Shown one piece after another: positions 1 through 9,728 of a stretch of 64,000 bases of DNA. The notes beneath the pieces were generated by a model. That model was not told the origin of the DNA. It saw nothing but the letters and a program-made list of their open reading frames with translations, and did not search any database. The DNA lies in the NCBI GenBank assembly GCA_937905825.1, contig CALCXM010000011.1:59280-123279 (forward strand), given 5' to 3'. The position numbers and the translations under genes are program-made. This DNA is from an uncultured bacterium (GTDB lineage: Bacteria; Planctomycetota; UBA1135; GCA-002686595). Every line of letters begins with the position of its first letter. Position 1 is the first letter of the stretch.

Positions 1-1101
1 AGTCGAGGTTTGCACGATGGACTGGGAGATTTCCCTGGCCGCCTTGCTCTGCTGTTCTGTCTCGAGCGCGATCGTCTCCGAGATGAGGTTGATCTTCTTC
101 ATGACATCGCTCAAGGCACGAATCGACTCGACGGTGACGGCTGTGGTGCTCTGAATGCCTTCAATCCGGGCACGGATGCCTTCCGTGGCGTCTGCCGTCT
201 GATTCGCGAGCTCCTTGACCTCGGTCGCCACCACGGCAAATCCCTTGCCCGCTTCTCCAGCCCGCGCCGCCTCGATGGTGGCGTTCAAGGCCAACAGGTT
301 GGTCTGTTCCGCGATCTCTTGGATGGTTCCGATGACTCGGCCGATCTCGTCGGCCGCGGCTCCCAGCTTGCTGATCTCGCCTTCGCTTGACGCGGTCAAA
401 CCGGCGGCTTCGGTGGCCACGATCAGAGCCTCCTCTGCGTTGGCTGCCACCTTCGTGATGTTGGTTTCCATGCCCTCTGTGGCCGTGACGACCTCCGCAA
501 TGGTGACCGCCATCTGCTCCGCAGAGCCCGTCATCATTTCCATGCTCGAGGACATCTCTTCCGCTGCGGAGGCAACGGTGGTTGACATGCTCGTGGTCGT
601 CTCCACCCCCTCACTTAGGTCGGTTGCGGTCTCACTTAGACCGGAGGCGGAGTTGGCCAGGCTCTCTGCCATCCGGAGGAACTCCGATACGAGCTCTTGA
701 GTTTTCCCCAACGCAGCGTTCATGGTCTGCGCCATCTCGTCCAGTTCATCATTGCCCGCGTCCGCAAGGCGCACGCGGTAGTCCCCTTGCTCCACCTCTT
801 TGATATTGGCCACCATGTTTCGCATGCGCCCTACCATGCTGCGGCTGAGCAGGAAGCTCGCGGCAATCGAAATCAACGCGGCGATAGCAAGCATGGTCGC
901 GATTCCCGAACTCCCGCCTTCTCGTACCGATGAGCTCAGGGTGACCACCGCCACGTGATCCTGCCCAAGAGCTGCCGTCAAATGCTCGAGTGCGGCTGCC
1001 CGCTCCGCAATACCAGAGGCGCCGGTCCAAGCGACCGCGCTGAAGAGAACGAGATTGAGCATGCAGATGCCGGCAATTCGTTTTGAGATCGATAGCTTCA
1101 T
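1..1101 (-). CDS. Methyl-accepting chemotaxis protein (3' end beyond window)
   Basis: Reading leftward from an ATG at 1101, the frame stays open for 367 codons to the window edge, so the C-terminus is missing. The protein starts [16 protein letters not shown], a hydrophobic first membrane segment, followed by a very short periplasmic part and a second membrane segment around residues 60-85 ([18 protein letters not shown]). A HAMP-like linker follows ([20 protein letters not shown]), then a long coiled-coil signalling domain. The conserved hairpin tip [20 protein letters not shown] and the following [15 protein letters not shown] are plain to see, and they mark the contact site for CheA/CheW. 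The tiny periplasmic loop suggests it senses membrane, cytoplasmic or energy-related input rather than binding a large ligand. No che genes are in the window, so it is probably an orphan receptor. A second receptor lies at 7991-9661. Confidence 0.95.
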   Translation of the reverse strand, partial: MKLSISKRIAGICMLNLVLFSAVAWTGASGIAERAAALEHLTAALGQDHVAVVTLSSSVREGGSSGIATMLAIAALISIAASFLLSRSMVGRMRNMVANIKEVEQGDYRVRLADAGNDELDEMAQTMNAALGKTQELVSEFLRMAESLANSASGLSETATDLSEGVETTTSMSTTVASAAEEMSSSMEMMTGSAEQMAVTIAEVVTATEGMETNITKVAANAEEALIVATEAAGLTASSEGEISKLGAAADEIGRVIGTIQEIAEQTNLLALNATIEAARAGEAGKGFAVVATEVKELANQTADATEGIRARIEGIQSTTAVTVESIRALSDVMKKINLISETIALETEQQSKAAREISQSIVQTST

Positions 1102-1391
1102 GGGGCCGAAGTGCGCAGCGTCCCGCGCGACGAAAATGTTGGGGGAAATGGGGAGGGTCCGTGCTCTATCGCCTCCCTCCCAACCTCCTCTGAATGCCTT
1201 CCAGGCCTATGGAATCCCTTGCGAGCAGGTTCCTATCCCTCATTTGGGTAGAACCCACCCTGGGGCCCCCGTGCTTAGGACCCCCTCTCACCCGGAAGCG
1301 TGTCATGCCCAAGGGTGACCCATTTATGGGCTCCAGCGTTTCCACCTTCTTGGAGGCCAGCCCTCCAATCGCCTGGGGGCAAGTGTGATCC

Positions 1392-2687
1392 TCAGGGGGC
1401 GAAGGTAATCGCGAGACCACTGCTCGCGTTGAATCCCGTACCGCCGGCAGCGGCGTCCCTCAACCAGTATTGGAAGTGCCAGGTCGAGCCTGCGGTGACT
1501 TGTCCCGCACCCCCTGAAAAAGGAGCTGCAGACAGGTCCAAGGCAATGCTCGCCGTGCCATCCGCAGCAGAGAGCGTCGCGGGAAGAACGCGGAAGAGCG
1601 GGCCTGAGATGCATAGCTCCCCATCGCCGAAGGGAGTTGGGGCTTGGGACGAAAGGCCGTAAAAGGGCAAGCCGAAGCCATTGGGGATGTTCTCCACCAC
1701 GCTTAGAGTCAAGCTGTTCTTCGAGATCGAGTGGGACCCAATGGCCGTGAGCAACGAACCTGCGCCCAGAGCGGAGTTGTTGTTCGTCTCACAGAACCAC
1801 CCGGTGGATCCCCCGTGGGGATCGAGCACGGTCTCCACGTATCGAATCACCGCACGCACCGTCTGGTTGGTGGCTCGCGTAGCCTTCGGCAAGTGAATGT
1901 CCGAGCTGACGTGCACGTGGCCCGCCGCCACGCACCACGCGGGATCGCTGGGGCTCGCGTGCAGGTCCTGGTACCAGACACCGTGGTACGCGATGAATTC
2001 AGAGAGGAAGCCTCCCCCGTCGCCACTGAAGTCCACAAAGGTGAAGAGGTTCTGAAGACCGGTCACGCGGATCGCGTCCAGCACGTCTTGAACCGGCAGC
2101 GTCGAGTTTCGGATCGTCCCGGCTGGTACAGAGGCATCCGGCGGTGAGGGCGTCGGTTGCAAGGGCGCGCTGTAGTCGTCGATCCAGCTGGCTAAGTTGC
2201 GGTTGTTCCATTCCAACTCCCAGCGCCCGCCGACACCCGCGCGACTGAAGGTGATGATCGCCACAGGTTGGATGTTGTTGGCCAGCGGCCAGAAGTCATT
2301 GGAGGTGTCCTGATAGTCCACTTCCAGATCCCCCACGCCCTGCCCCAAGCCACTGGGGAACTCCGGGAAATAGGAGTAGACGTCAAACCCGCGCCCCTCC
2401 CAATTGGAGCCCTTCCAACCGTCCGGATTCTGAACCGGGTCCGTCGAGAAGTGCCGGAGCATCGCATTGGTTGGGCTCCAGTACCCGGTCAACATGATCG
2501 TTGGGCGCACACCGGCTTCCATTTGAGCTTGGCGCGATCCAGGCCCAGCTCCCGCGGGAAACAGGTTGTCCTGCTCCCCAGGCATGTTGCGGAACCTTTC
2601 GCCGACCAGTCCTCGCTGCCCAAGAGCGGATGGCGCGAAGGTTGTGGCCAGGAGAATGGCGAGAGCGGGGGCAAGCGAGTGTTTCAT
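1392..2687 (-). CDS. Secreted protein with lineage C-terminal module
   Basis: Start ATG at 2687 is preferred over an upstream in-frame codon at 2735: it is preceded by AAGAAGGACG at good Shine-Dalgarno spacing and gives a signal peptide (MKHSLAPALAILLATTFAPSALG, cleaved near AlaLeuGly-Gln). The 431-residue protein has no recognised catalytic motif. The middle is rich in Trp, Tyr and Asn and looks like a beta-rich extracellular domain. The last 135 residues or so (nt 1392-1799) form a module with a cysteine near WFCETNNN, a central P-F-G-D-G-E-L-C-I-S-G-P stretch, and an end with FQYWLRD followed by a hydrophobic strand closing in Pro. Related ends occur in the proteins at 5950, 25360 and 44224. 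Function unknown; probably exported and cell-surface or secreted. Confidence 0.85.
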   Translation of the reverse strand: MKHSLAPALAILLATTFAPSALGQRGLVGERFRNMPGEQDNLFPAGAGPGSRQAQMEAGVRPTIMLTGYWSPTNAMLRHFSTDPVQNPDGWKGSNWEGRGFDVYSYFPEFPSGLGQGVGDLEVDYQDTSNDFWPLANNIQPVAIITFSRAGVGGRWELEWNNRNLASWIDDYSAPLQPTPSPPDASVPAGTIRNSTLPVQDVLDAIRVTGLQNLFTFVDFSGDGGGFLSEFIAYHGVWYQDLHASPSDPAWCVAAGHVHVSSDIHLPKATRATNQTVRAVIRYVETVLDPHGGSTGWFCETNNNSALGAGSLLTAIGSHSISKNSLTLSVVENIPNGFGLPFYGLSSQAPTPFGDGELCISGPLFRVLPATLSAADGTASIALDLSAAPFSGGAGQVTAGSTWHFQYWLRDAAAGGTGFNASSGLAITFAP

Positions 2688-3140
2688 GAACGTCCTTCTT
2701 GATTGGGCGAGCGGCGAGTGGAGAGGCTCGTTCATCCTAGCGGGCTGCAGCCCATCCGTGGCTCATCCCTCGTTCTGCGCCGGAGCCGGAAACTGACTGG
2801 CCTCCGTCTGGACCCGGGAAGGGTCGCTGGCCGGGTTGGTCCTGGACCTGCGCGTGTCGTCGTGAGGCCCTCCGCGTTCAGAGATCACGCACAAACTACT
2901 TCGAGAGCATGTGTTAGGAGAACTCCGGCCCGTTGATTCCAGACCCATGCCTGTTCGTCCCTGGACCCCACGCACCGGGCCTCGGCACGGGTTCACCCGC
3001 GAATGGGAATAGGGAATCCGCGGCCTGCAGGACAATTCAGATTCACAGGAAACGGCCCGATTCTTGGGAGATCCGCGCCCCCGCGCCGCCCGAGCCAAAC
3101 GTCAAGCCGTCAACAGCGGTTCGCCCTTGCCCGATCCGCT
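2688..3140. other. Intergenic region between divergent genes
   Basis: About 450 bases between the secreted protein gene reading left and the methyltransferase gene reading right. Only overlapping, low-quality reading frames are present. Promoters for both genes must lie here, but no clear -35/-10 or sigma-54 element could be picked out. No tRNA-like T-arm was seen. Confidence 0.5.
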
Positions 3141-4868
3141 ATGCACCCGACCCAATCCCAATCCACCGCGCTCCACCAACTCCACGTCGGCTGCGGTTCC
3201 AACTACCGCTCGGGCTGGGTCAACGTGGATGTCAATCCGGCGCACGACCCCGACATCCAAGCCTCTGCGGAGGATCTCTCGATGCTCGAGAACAACTCCT
3301 GCTCGGTGATTGAGTCCTCGCAACTGCTGCAGCTCTTGAATCCGGTGGAAGCGCGCGCAGTGCTGCGCGAGTGGCGACGGCTGTTGGCCCCCGGCGGGGA
3401 ATTGGCCCTTGAGCTGCCAAACTTGGCGCGCTGCCTCGAGTCCATCGGAAGCAACGAGGGCGAGTGGGATGCGGGCCTGGTCGCGCTCTTCGGACATCCG
3501 AACAACGTGGATGGAAGTGGCCAAACAACCCCAGCTCGATGGGCGTGGACTCCCGAGTCCCTGATGTGCGAGCTCTCCACTGTCGGGTTCGAGGAGATCC
3601 AACTGGTCCCCGCTGCAAGCGGTCATGCCACTCAAGCAAGGCTAGACATGCGCCTGGTGGCACGGGCGCCGAGTGCAGAAGAGTCGAGTGCCGTGGACGG
3701 CGAAACCGATTCGAACCTGATCAACCTTCTCGCCTGGCCCAACTATCGTCAGCCGGCCGAGCTCGACCACTTCTTCAATGTCTTCGCTCGGGTGCTCGTC
3801 GATCAAGAGCAGGTTTGCTTGCACTTGCGGGTCGATCCGCAACTCGATCCGGGCCGCGAGGAAGTCATCGCAGCTCTCGGCGAAAGCCACGCCCGTGTAC
3901 TCGGGGGCGATGCAGCTCTCAACGTCGCCCTGCTCGAAGGTCAACTAAGTTCTGAGGAGTGGCGTGAAGCAGGCCAGTGCATCAAGGCACGCATTCAGAC
4001 GGAGAGTGACGACTCCTGCCGCAGCGCCGCGCAGCAGATGAGGACCGAAGTGATCGTGGACGCCGCCGGACTGCTCGCCTTGATTCAACGGGCTGAGACC
4101 AGCTCCGCAGTCCATTCGATGCTTGCGAAACAACAAGCCCCTCACTCCGCTGATGCAGTCGTTCCGCAGGCCACCTACGCGGACCGCATCGACGCGCTGC
4201 ATCCTTGGTGCTACCCGCTAACCATTCACGACATCACCGTGGAGCCTGGCGTCGGTACATCAGAGGACGCGTCCAACATGGCCTATCGGGTCGGTTGTCG
4301 CTCGACCTTGCTGCTGCAAGAGATCTTCTCGCGCGTCGACTTCCGAGGCAAATCCCTGTTGGATCTGGGAAGCAACTGCGGTTTCTGGTCCTCGTTCTAC
4401 GCCATGGCGGGCGCGAATCAGGTTCTCGGTATCGAAAGCGAGTTGCGCCACGTCGCCCAAGCAGAGCTGTACTGGGGCACCAACCGCTTCCTTCCGATCG
4501 AAAGCTACGAGTTCCTAGAAGGAGATCTGAGTGAAGCAACCATCTGGCAAACAATTCGCCAGCGGGGAGAGGTCGACATTGCGATCTGCACCGGCGCCTT
4601 GCACCGCATCAACAACCACGAAGAAGTGCTCGGTTGGATGGCGCAGGTGACGCGCGAAGCGATGATCCTCGACACGCGAATTCAAGCCGGCCCGGGGCAA
4701 GCACACAATTCCTTGACTCCCGGGCGCGAGCAGCTCTTCCAGACCCTACGCACCCTAGGGTTTGAAGCGGAAGTGCTTCCGGTCGGGTTCGCAAACCAGG
4801 TTGGCACCGATGCGGCCGATAGCTACGCGAGCGGTACGCGCCTCGTGATTCTCGCCCGTCGTGCCTAG
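3141..4868 (+). CDS. Two-domain SAM-dependent methyltransferase
   Basis: The ATG at 3141 is chosen because homology-like sequence begins directly after it (LHVGCGSNYRSGWVNVD, around residues 13-30); the upstream in-frame extension to 3003 is basic, low-complexity sequence. The first domain is a class I SAM methyltransferase of the type found in glycan-modification clusters: the LHVGCG glycine loop, then VLREWRRLLAPGGELALELPN. A middle part (about residues 195-330) resembles a fragment of a glycosyltransferase-like domain, weakly. The second methyltransferase domain starts near residue 400 with SLLDLGSNCGFWSSFYA, a glycine-rich SAM loop like the CmoB/DUF1698 group, and continues with VLGIESE. 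Substrate unknown; a polysaccharide or lipid-linked sugar is a reasonable guess. The stop codon lies inside a palindromic repeat copy at 4865. Confidence 0.85.
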   Translation: MHPTQSQSTALHQLHVGCGSNYRSGWVNVDVNPAHDPDIQASAEDLSMLENNSCSVIESSQLLQLLNPVEARAVLREWRRLLAPGGELALELPNLARCLESIGSNEGEWDAGLVALFGHPNNVDGSGQTTPARWAWTPESLMCELSTVGFEEIQLVPAASGHATQARLDMRLVARAPSAEESSAVDGETDSNLINLLAWPNYRQPAELDHFFNVFARVLVDQEQVCLHLRVDPQLDPGREEVIAALGESHARVLGGDAALNVALLEGQLSSEEWREAGQCIKARIQTESDDSCRSAAQQMRTEVIVDAAGLLALIQRAETSSAVHSMLAKQQAPHSADAVVPQATYADRIDALHPWCYPLTIHDITVEPGVGTSEDASNMAYRVGCRSTLLLQEIFSRVDFRGKSLLDLGSNCGFWSSFYAMAGANQVLGIESELRHVAQAELYWGTNRFLPIESYEFLEGDLSEATIWQTIRQRGEVDIAICTGALHRINNHEEVLGWMAQVTREAMILDTRIQAGPGQAHNSLTPGREQLFQTLRTLGFEAEVLPVGFANQVGTDAADSYASGTRLVILARRA

Positions 4869-4918
4869 GAGCCTGCGCGCTTCATGAAACCCGGGGGCAA
4901 GTGCCCCACGACCGCTAG
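4865..4918. repeat. CTAG-ended palindromic repeat, degenerate copy 1
   Basis: Starts CTAGGAGCCTGC, then TTCATGAAA, a short GGGGC/GCCCC hairpin, and ends in another CTAG. It shares the GAGCCTGC and TTCATGAA blocks with the copy at 17773. The first CTAG contains the TAG stop codon of the methyltransferase gene. Confidence 0.55.
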
Positions 4919-4933
4919 GAACAAACTGGGGGC

Positions 4934-5683
4934 TTACTCCAGCGGCTTGCGGAAGAGATAGATGAAGCGGTCGGTCTTGTCCCGGCGCTTGGCTCCGTCG
5001 CTGAAGATGTTCCAGCTATGATCGTCCTGCTTGTTGCGTAGCAGGAAGGATTCCGCCTCGAGCACAAAACCGGCGGCTTCGATCTCCTCGCGAACGAGGG
5101 CCGGATCCACTCGGTGCAGACTCTGTCCCTGACTGATGCCCTTGCCGGACTCGGCCACGTGGTCGAGCACACCAAACAAGCCGCCGGGCTTGAGCCGTGA
5201 GAAGACCATGTCGTTGAACATGTCGCGGTCCACGTTTTGCCAAGCGAAGTCGTGGTAGAAGCGCACCAGGATTGCGGCGTCGAGACCCTCGGGGATTCCC
5301 GTGTCCTCAAACTCCGTGTCCAGCCGCACCACGTTCTCGAGGCCCGGCCGGGCCAAGCGCGCGGTGAGGGGTTTGTCAGCGAAACGCTCCAGGGGAATCT
5401 TGGTGTTCTGGCAGTAGACCTTGCCGTTGTCCCCAAGCGCGCGGGCCATGATCTCGGTGTAGTAGCCATCACCGGCCATCAAGTCGGCGACGTGCATGCC
5501 ACGTTTGATTCCAAAGAAGTCGAGCACCCGATCGGGCTTGCGGTCCGAGTCCCGGGCCTTGTCCGATTCCAAACGTGAAGGATGAAGCATGGCTTGTGCC
5601 AAGGGGTCGTCGATCTCTCGGTCGAGGGAGGCGGGAACGAGCAGTCCCAGAAGGCATGCGCCTGCGAAGAGTGTTTTGAGCAT
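4934..5683 (-). CDS. Exported class I methyltransferase (COG4798-like)
   Basis: The ATG at 5683 gives a 249-residue protein starting MLKTLFAGACLLGLLVPAS, a signal peptide; the upstream in-frame extension to 5941 runs into the neighbouring promoter region and looks non-coding. The body matches the predicted exported methyltransferases: RVLDFFGIKRGMHVADLMAGDGYYTEIMA contains the SAM-binding glycine motif (ADLMAGDGYYTE), followed by LDAAILVRFYHD and LKPGGLFGVLDH as motif II/III-like segments. A C-terminal DKTDRFIYLFRKP strand is typical of the fold. The substrate of this family is not established. It is convergent with the two-domain methyltransferase and divergent from the FG-GAP protein gene. 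Confidence 0.85.
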   Translation of the reverse strand: MLKTLFAGACLLGLLVPASLDREIDDPLAQAMLHPSRLESDKARDSDRKPDRVLDFFGIKRGMHVADLMAGDGYYTEIMARALGDNGKVYCQNTKIPLERFADKPLTARLARPGLENVVRLDTEFEDTGIPEGLDAAILVRFYHDFAWQNVDRDMFNDMVFSRLKPGGLFGVLDHVAESGKGISQGQSLHRVDPALVREEIEAAGFVLEAESFLLRNKQDDHSWNIFSDGAKRRDKTDRFIYLFRKPLE

Positions 5684-5949
5684 CAGATGGGGAGGCAATG
5701 GGGAACGCCTGGCCGCGACCATGCGGCAAGACAGGTTGAGGGTAGCGCTACGTAGACGCGCCAACGAGAGTCCCGTGATTATGTGACAGATTCCGCCCGG
5801 ATCCCTGATGCAAGTACCATCCTGCTGCGCACCGGGCACCACGCTTGACGGAACTCGGTGAGCCACGTAGCCTCGAAAGCTGTGATTCCGATGGCCCCTT
5901 GGGCCGAAGGCTTCCGCCCTTCTTGACAATCCGACTCGCATCGAACCTC

Positions 5950-7638
5950 ATGAAGAACCGACCGCTCGCATCCTTTCTCACCCTCTCCTCTCTCTCGCTG
6001 CTACCCGTCCTTGCAAGCGCCCAGACTGCGCTCGCACGCATCGACGGAAGCTCCACCGGGATTCAGCTCGGCCATGATGTCGCGGCCCTCGGGGACGTGA
6101 ACAACGATGGCGCCACGGACTGGATAGTCGGTGCGCCCCTCGATGACACCGGCGGCGGCGACGCTGGAATGGCCGTGGTTTACTCCGGTGCAACTCAGGC
6201 GCCATTGCATACTTTGTTCGGCGCGGCGGCCGGAGCGAAGCTCGGAACATCCGTCGCACCCCTGGGCGATCTCGACGGAGATGGGTACCCGGACCTCTTG
6301 GTCACCTCGCCGGGGACAAACAGAGTCGAAGCCTATTCCGGGGTCACGGGACTCGCCTTCCTCACCATCACGTCAACCGTCGATGACTTCGGAGGCAGCC
6401 TCGCTTCTGGAGGAGACGCCAATGGAGATGGTGTGGATGACATCCTGGTGGGAGCCCCACGTGCAGACACCAACGGCACGAACTCGGGTCACGCAGCTCT
6501 CTACAGCGGGTCGACCGGCGCGCTAATCCGCACCCACAACGGCGTCGGCGCTTTGGTGCACTTTGGCCATGCGGTTGCGTTCATCGGCGACTTGAACGGG
6601 GACCTGCGGGCGGAGTACATGGTGGGTGCCCCGGCGCCCTACCCAGGCGCCGGTTACTTGCCCTACGTCAAAGTCTTTGACGGCGCCAGCGGAACTCTCC
6701 TGTGGAGTGACGGCGGCTCACACAGTGACGCGTTCGGCCACTCTCTGTGCGCCATCGATGACATCTCAGGCGATGGCCGACCTGACGTCCTGATCGGCGC
6801 CATGCAAGACACGGGCGTTGGCTGCGCGTGTGTCGGACGAGGATTCGTGAGGGCTCTCGACGGCGCAACTGGCTCCCTGCTCTATCAGGTCAATCACACC
6901 GTTGGCACCTACGTAGGCTTTGGCTGGGACATCGCCATGGTGGGCGACATGAACGGCAATGGCACCCCGGACTTCGCATCGAGCCTGCCCGGCACGGATG
7001 GTTGCTGGCCTGGCTTTGGGATTGAGATCCATGATGGGCAGGACGGCGTCCTCATCATGGAAATGAGCGCGCCAACCGAAGCCGGACACCTTGGAGCCTC
7101 CCTGGACTTTGGGGACACCAACGGCGATGGCCTGGGTGACTTGATCCTCGGAGCCCCTTGCTCGCAACCGAATGGCGCCAACTCCGGGTCGGTCTACACC
7201 TACACCGCTCTGCGCCGGGTCACTATCTATTGCACCGCCAAGACAAACAGCTTGGGCTGCACGCCCTACATTGAGGGGGTCGGTACGCCGAGTGAAACGG
7301 TTCCTGTCCCCTTTCGAATCAAGGCTTTCCAGGTCTTGAACAACAAGCCCGGGATCCTGTTTTACGGGTCGGCTCCCCAGAGCATTCCATTTCAAGACGG
7401 CAGGCTTTGTGTGGATGGCCCCTTGACCCGCACACCCGTTCAATTCTCCGGGGGCAACCCGCCACCGACTGACTGCTCGGGCGCTTACTCCATCGACTTC
7501 AATGACTACATTCGAAGCGGAGTCGACCCAAGCCTGGTGGCCGGCGAGGAAGTCTTCGTTCAGTACTGGTCCCGTGACGCGGGGAGTTCGTCGGGTACGG
7601 GGCTGACGGACGCCCTGGGCTTCTTCATCTTTCCATAG
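5950..7638 (+). CDS. Secreted FG-GAP beta-propeller protein with C-terminal module
   Basis: The ATG at 5950 begins MKNRPLASFLTLSSLSLLPVLASAQ, a clear signal peptide; the longer in-frame extension to 5845 lacks one. The 562-residue protein carries about seven integrin-alpha-like FG-GAP repeats, seen as repeating blocks such as LGDLDGDGYPDLLV, SGGDANGDGVDDILVGAP and FGDTNGDGLGDLILGAP, each with a Ca-binding DxDxDG loop. They should form one seven-bladed propeller in residues 25-420. The last 139 residues or so (from nt 7219, near VTIYCTAKTN) are the lineage C-terminal module ending EVFVQYWSRD...GFFIFP. Probably an extracellular binding or adhesion protein. No catalytic residues recognised. Confidence 0.92.
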   Translation: MKNRPLASFLTLSSLSLLPVLASAQTALARIDGSSTGIQLGHDVAALGDVNNDGATDWIVGAPLDDTGGGDAGMAVVYSGATQAPLHTLFGAAAGAKLGTSVAPLGDLDGDGYPDLLVTSPGTNRVEAYSGVTGLAFLTITSTVDDFGGSLASGGDANGDGVDDILVGAPRADTNGTNSGHAALYSGSTGALIRTHNGVGALVHFGHAVAFIGDLNGDLRAEYMVGAPAPYPGAGYLPYVKVFDGASGTLLWSDGGSHSDAFGHSLCAIDDISGDGRPDVLIGAMQDTGVGCACVGRGFVRALDGATGSLLYQVNHTVGTYVGFGWDIAMVGDMNGNGTPDFASSLPGTDGCWPGFGIEIHDGQDGVLIMEMSAPTEAGHLGASLDFGDTNGDGLGDLILGAPCSQPNGANSGSVYTYTALRRVTIYCTAKTNSLGCTPYIEGVGTPSETVPVPFRIKAFQVLNNKPGILFYGSAPQSIPFQDGRLCVDGPLTRTPVQFSGGNPPPTDCSGAYSIDFNDYIRSGVDPSLVAGEEVFVQYWSRDAGSSSGTGLTDALGFFIFP

Positions 7639-7990
7639 AGGCCCGGCACTCCCCTTCGGGCAGATCGGGCGTCAACAGATACAGGCACCTCCCAATCCGC
7701 CCGTGGATCCGGCCCAAGTCGGCGGAAAGCTCGCCGAGGCTGCCAGCAGCGGCACGGACTCCGCTCGAGGAGACGAAGGCCCTTTTGGGGGGCTCCCACG
7801 ACGTCTCCGGGGCAATTCAATTGGCGCTGCCCCTGGCCCCATTTTGGCACGGTCTCCCCATTACAGAGTCATCCGTGAGGTTTTGCCCTGAGGACTAAAC
7901 TTCTAAGAATCCTCACCCGAAGAGAGAAGCTCCCCCCTTTCGGCACGCCCCGTGCCTGCTGCAAGATCGGCTACCTCCCTCACATTACCT
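7639..7990. other. Intergenic region with one short hairpin
   Basis: Between the FG-GAP gene and the chemoreceptor, both reading right. A GGGGCA...TGCCCC hairpin near 7810-7835 could be a weak terminator but has no good T-tract. No gene is seen. Confidence 0.4.
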
Positions 7991-9661
7991 ATGAAGCATC
8001 GCCTAGGCGTCGCCTCCAAGATCTGGCTTAGTTTCGGACTCCTCCTGTCCGGCTACATTCTCTCCACCTACCTGGGTTACTCCGGGGGCGTCGATACGAC
8101 CGAGAATTTAGAGCGAGCCTCGAGCCAACTGTTCCCCGCGAGCCAGCAAAGCGCTGCCATTGAGGGCGAATACGACGAGCAAACGAAGCTGTATCTCGAA
8201 GCTGTCATGATGGGCGAAGTGGAAGCCCTCGACACCGCGAAGGAACGCATCGCGAGCTGCACAGAGTATCTCGAGACGATTCTCGCCATGGCGGGCCTCT
8301 CGGCGGAACGGCGTGCTCAAGCCGAGAAGACCTTGAGCTCCTACAAGTCCTACTCGAAGAGCGCAAACGAATACTACTTGGTGCTCGCCAGCGGGGAAGG
8401 CGACCCTTCCAAGTACAGTGAGGACCACGCATCAAAGCTCTCAGCGAAAAGTGAGAAGCTAAAGACTGAATTCCAAGACCTGGCCACCGCTTGCGCCAAG
8501 GACTTGAAGGACTCGCTCGCGGCGACGAGTGCCGAGACGGCCGCCAACACGAACATCAATCTGAGCGTCTTTGGCATCGCTGCCGGCCTGGGCGTCGTCC
8601 TGTGCTTCCTGATCGTCAGCCGTTCCATCACGAAACCACTCCACAAAACGATCGCCATGCTCCGCAACATCGCGGAAGGCACGGGCGATCTGACGGCGCG
8701 CCTCGACTCCAAGAACAACGACGAAATTGGCGAGGTCGGCGAGTGGTTCAACATCTTTGTGGAGAAGATTCACGGCGTCGTCGTGCAGATCAGCAAAACA
8801 GCTGGAATCGTTCAGCAGTCTTCCACGAACTTGGCGACCACCTCACAAAGCCTGTCCGACGGCGTCGACGTGGTGATCAAGCAGGCGGGAACGACAGGCC
8901 GCTCTGCCAACGAGATGAGCAACAACATGAGCGAACTCTCCGCCGCTTGTTCCGATGTCTCTGATGGAATCCGCGAAGTGGGCACCTCCATCGAGGACAT
9001 GCGCTCGAATATCGGTGAAATCGCCGAAACGGCGGAACAGGCCTCGAAGATCGCGCGGGATGCCGCCGAGCTCGCCGAAGTCAGCCACCAGAAGGTGGGC
9101 GGACTGAGCAACGCAGCCAACGAAATCGGCCGAGTCATTGAAGTCATTCAGGACATCGCCGAGCAGACCAACCTGCTAGCTCTCAACGCAACCATCGAAG
9201 CGGCCCGCGCCGGAGCCGCCGGCAAGGGCTTCGCGGTTGTCGCCACCGAGGTCAAGGAACTCTCCTCTCAGACGGCCGCCGCGACTGACGACATTCGTCA
9301 CCGGATCGAGGCGATTCAGTCTTCCGCCACAGAAGCGGTGGAGTCCATCGGCGAGATCAGCGGCGTGGTTCAGAAGGTAAACACCGTCTCGGCCACCATC
9401 GCAGCTTCCGTGGAAGAGCAGAACGTGACAACGCAACTCATCGCTAGCAACGTCAAGTCAATCATCGCGGCTTCGGATCGCGTCACCGACGGAGTGACTG
9501 ACTCCAGTAGCGCCAGCGCGGAGATCAACGGCAGCATCACGGGCATCAACGATGCCATTCAACAGACCTCTTCGGCGACCGAGCAAGCACACTCCACGAG
9601 TGAAGAGCTCGCCTCCCTCAGCCGCGATCTTCAGGCGCTCGTTAGCTCCTTCAAGATCTAG
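7991..9661 (+). CDS. Methyl-accepting chemotaxis protein
   Basis: The ATG at 7991 ([29 protein letters not shown]) gives a membrane segment right at the N-terminus; the in-frame start at 7952 adds 13 unlikely residues. The 556-residue protein has TM1 at about 9-29, a helical periplasmic domain of about 160 residues (4HB-like, with Lys/Glu-rich amphipathic helices), TM2 at about 193-212 ([19 protein letters not shown]), a HAMP domain beginning [15 protein letters not shown], and a long cytoplasmic coiled coil. The conserved tip [20 protein letters not shown] is present, followed by [14 protein letters not shown] and [13 protein letters not shown]. It should signal through CheA/CheW, which are not in the window. 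A strong terminator follows at 9703. Confidence 0.97.
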   Translation: MKHRLGVASKIWLSFGLLLSGYILSTYLGYSGGVDTTENLERASSQLFPASQQSAAIEGEYDEQTKLYLEAVMMGEVEALDTAKERIASCTEYLETILAMAGLSAERRAQAEKTLSSYKSYSKSANEYYLVLASGEGDPSKYSEDHASKLSAKSEKLKTEFQDLATACAKDLKDSLAATSAETAANTNINLSVFGIAAGLGVVLCFLIVSRSITKPLHKTIAMLRNIAEGTGDLTARLDSKNNDEIGEVGEWFNIFVEKIHGVVVQISKTAGIVQQSSTNLATTSQSLSDGVDVVIKQAGTTGRSANEMSNNMSELSAACSDVSDGIREVGTSIEDMRSNIGEIAETAEQASKIARDAAELAEVSHQKVGGLSNAANEIGRVIEVIQDIAEQTNLLALNATIEAARAGAAGKGFAVVATEVKELSSQTAAATDDIRHRIEAIQSSATEAVESIGEISGVVQKVNTVSATIAASVEEQNVTTQLIASNVKSIIAASDRVTDGVTDSSSASAEINGSITGINDAIQQTSSATEQAHSTSEELASLSRDLQALVSSFKI

Positions 9662-9702
9662 GCAAACGCTTGGCGGCCAACGGCTGCCCCCTGCATTCAC
9701 TT

Positions 9703-9728
9703 TGACCCGCTTCCAAGCGGGTCATTTT
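9703..9728 (+). terminator. Rho-independent terminator after the chemoreceptor gene
   Basis: Nine-base stem TGACCCGCT / AGCGGGTCA with a four-base loop TCCA, followed by TTTTGTT. The right arm overlaps the stop codon of the convergent cytochrome gene, so the hairpin may stop transcription from both sides, although the T-tract favours the rightward direction. Confidence 0.85.

Noticed and set aside
5834..5848. GGGCAC-N5-TTGA as a sigma-54 promoter for the FG-GAP gene
   Set aside because: Two mismatches to the consensus and about 100 bases from the start codon.
7938..7958. CGGCACGCCCCGTGC as a sigma-54 promoter for the chemoreceptor at 7991
   Set aside because: Spacing fits but both TGGCAC and TTGC are mismatched at key bases; kept only as a weak possibility.
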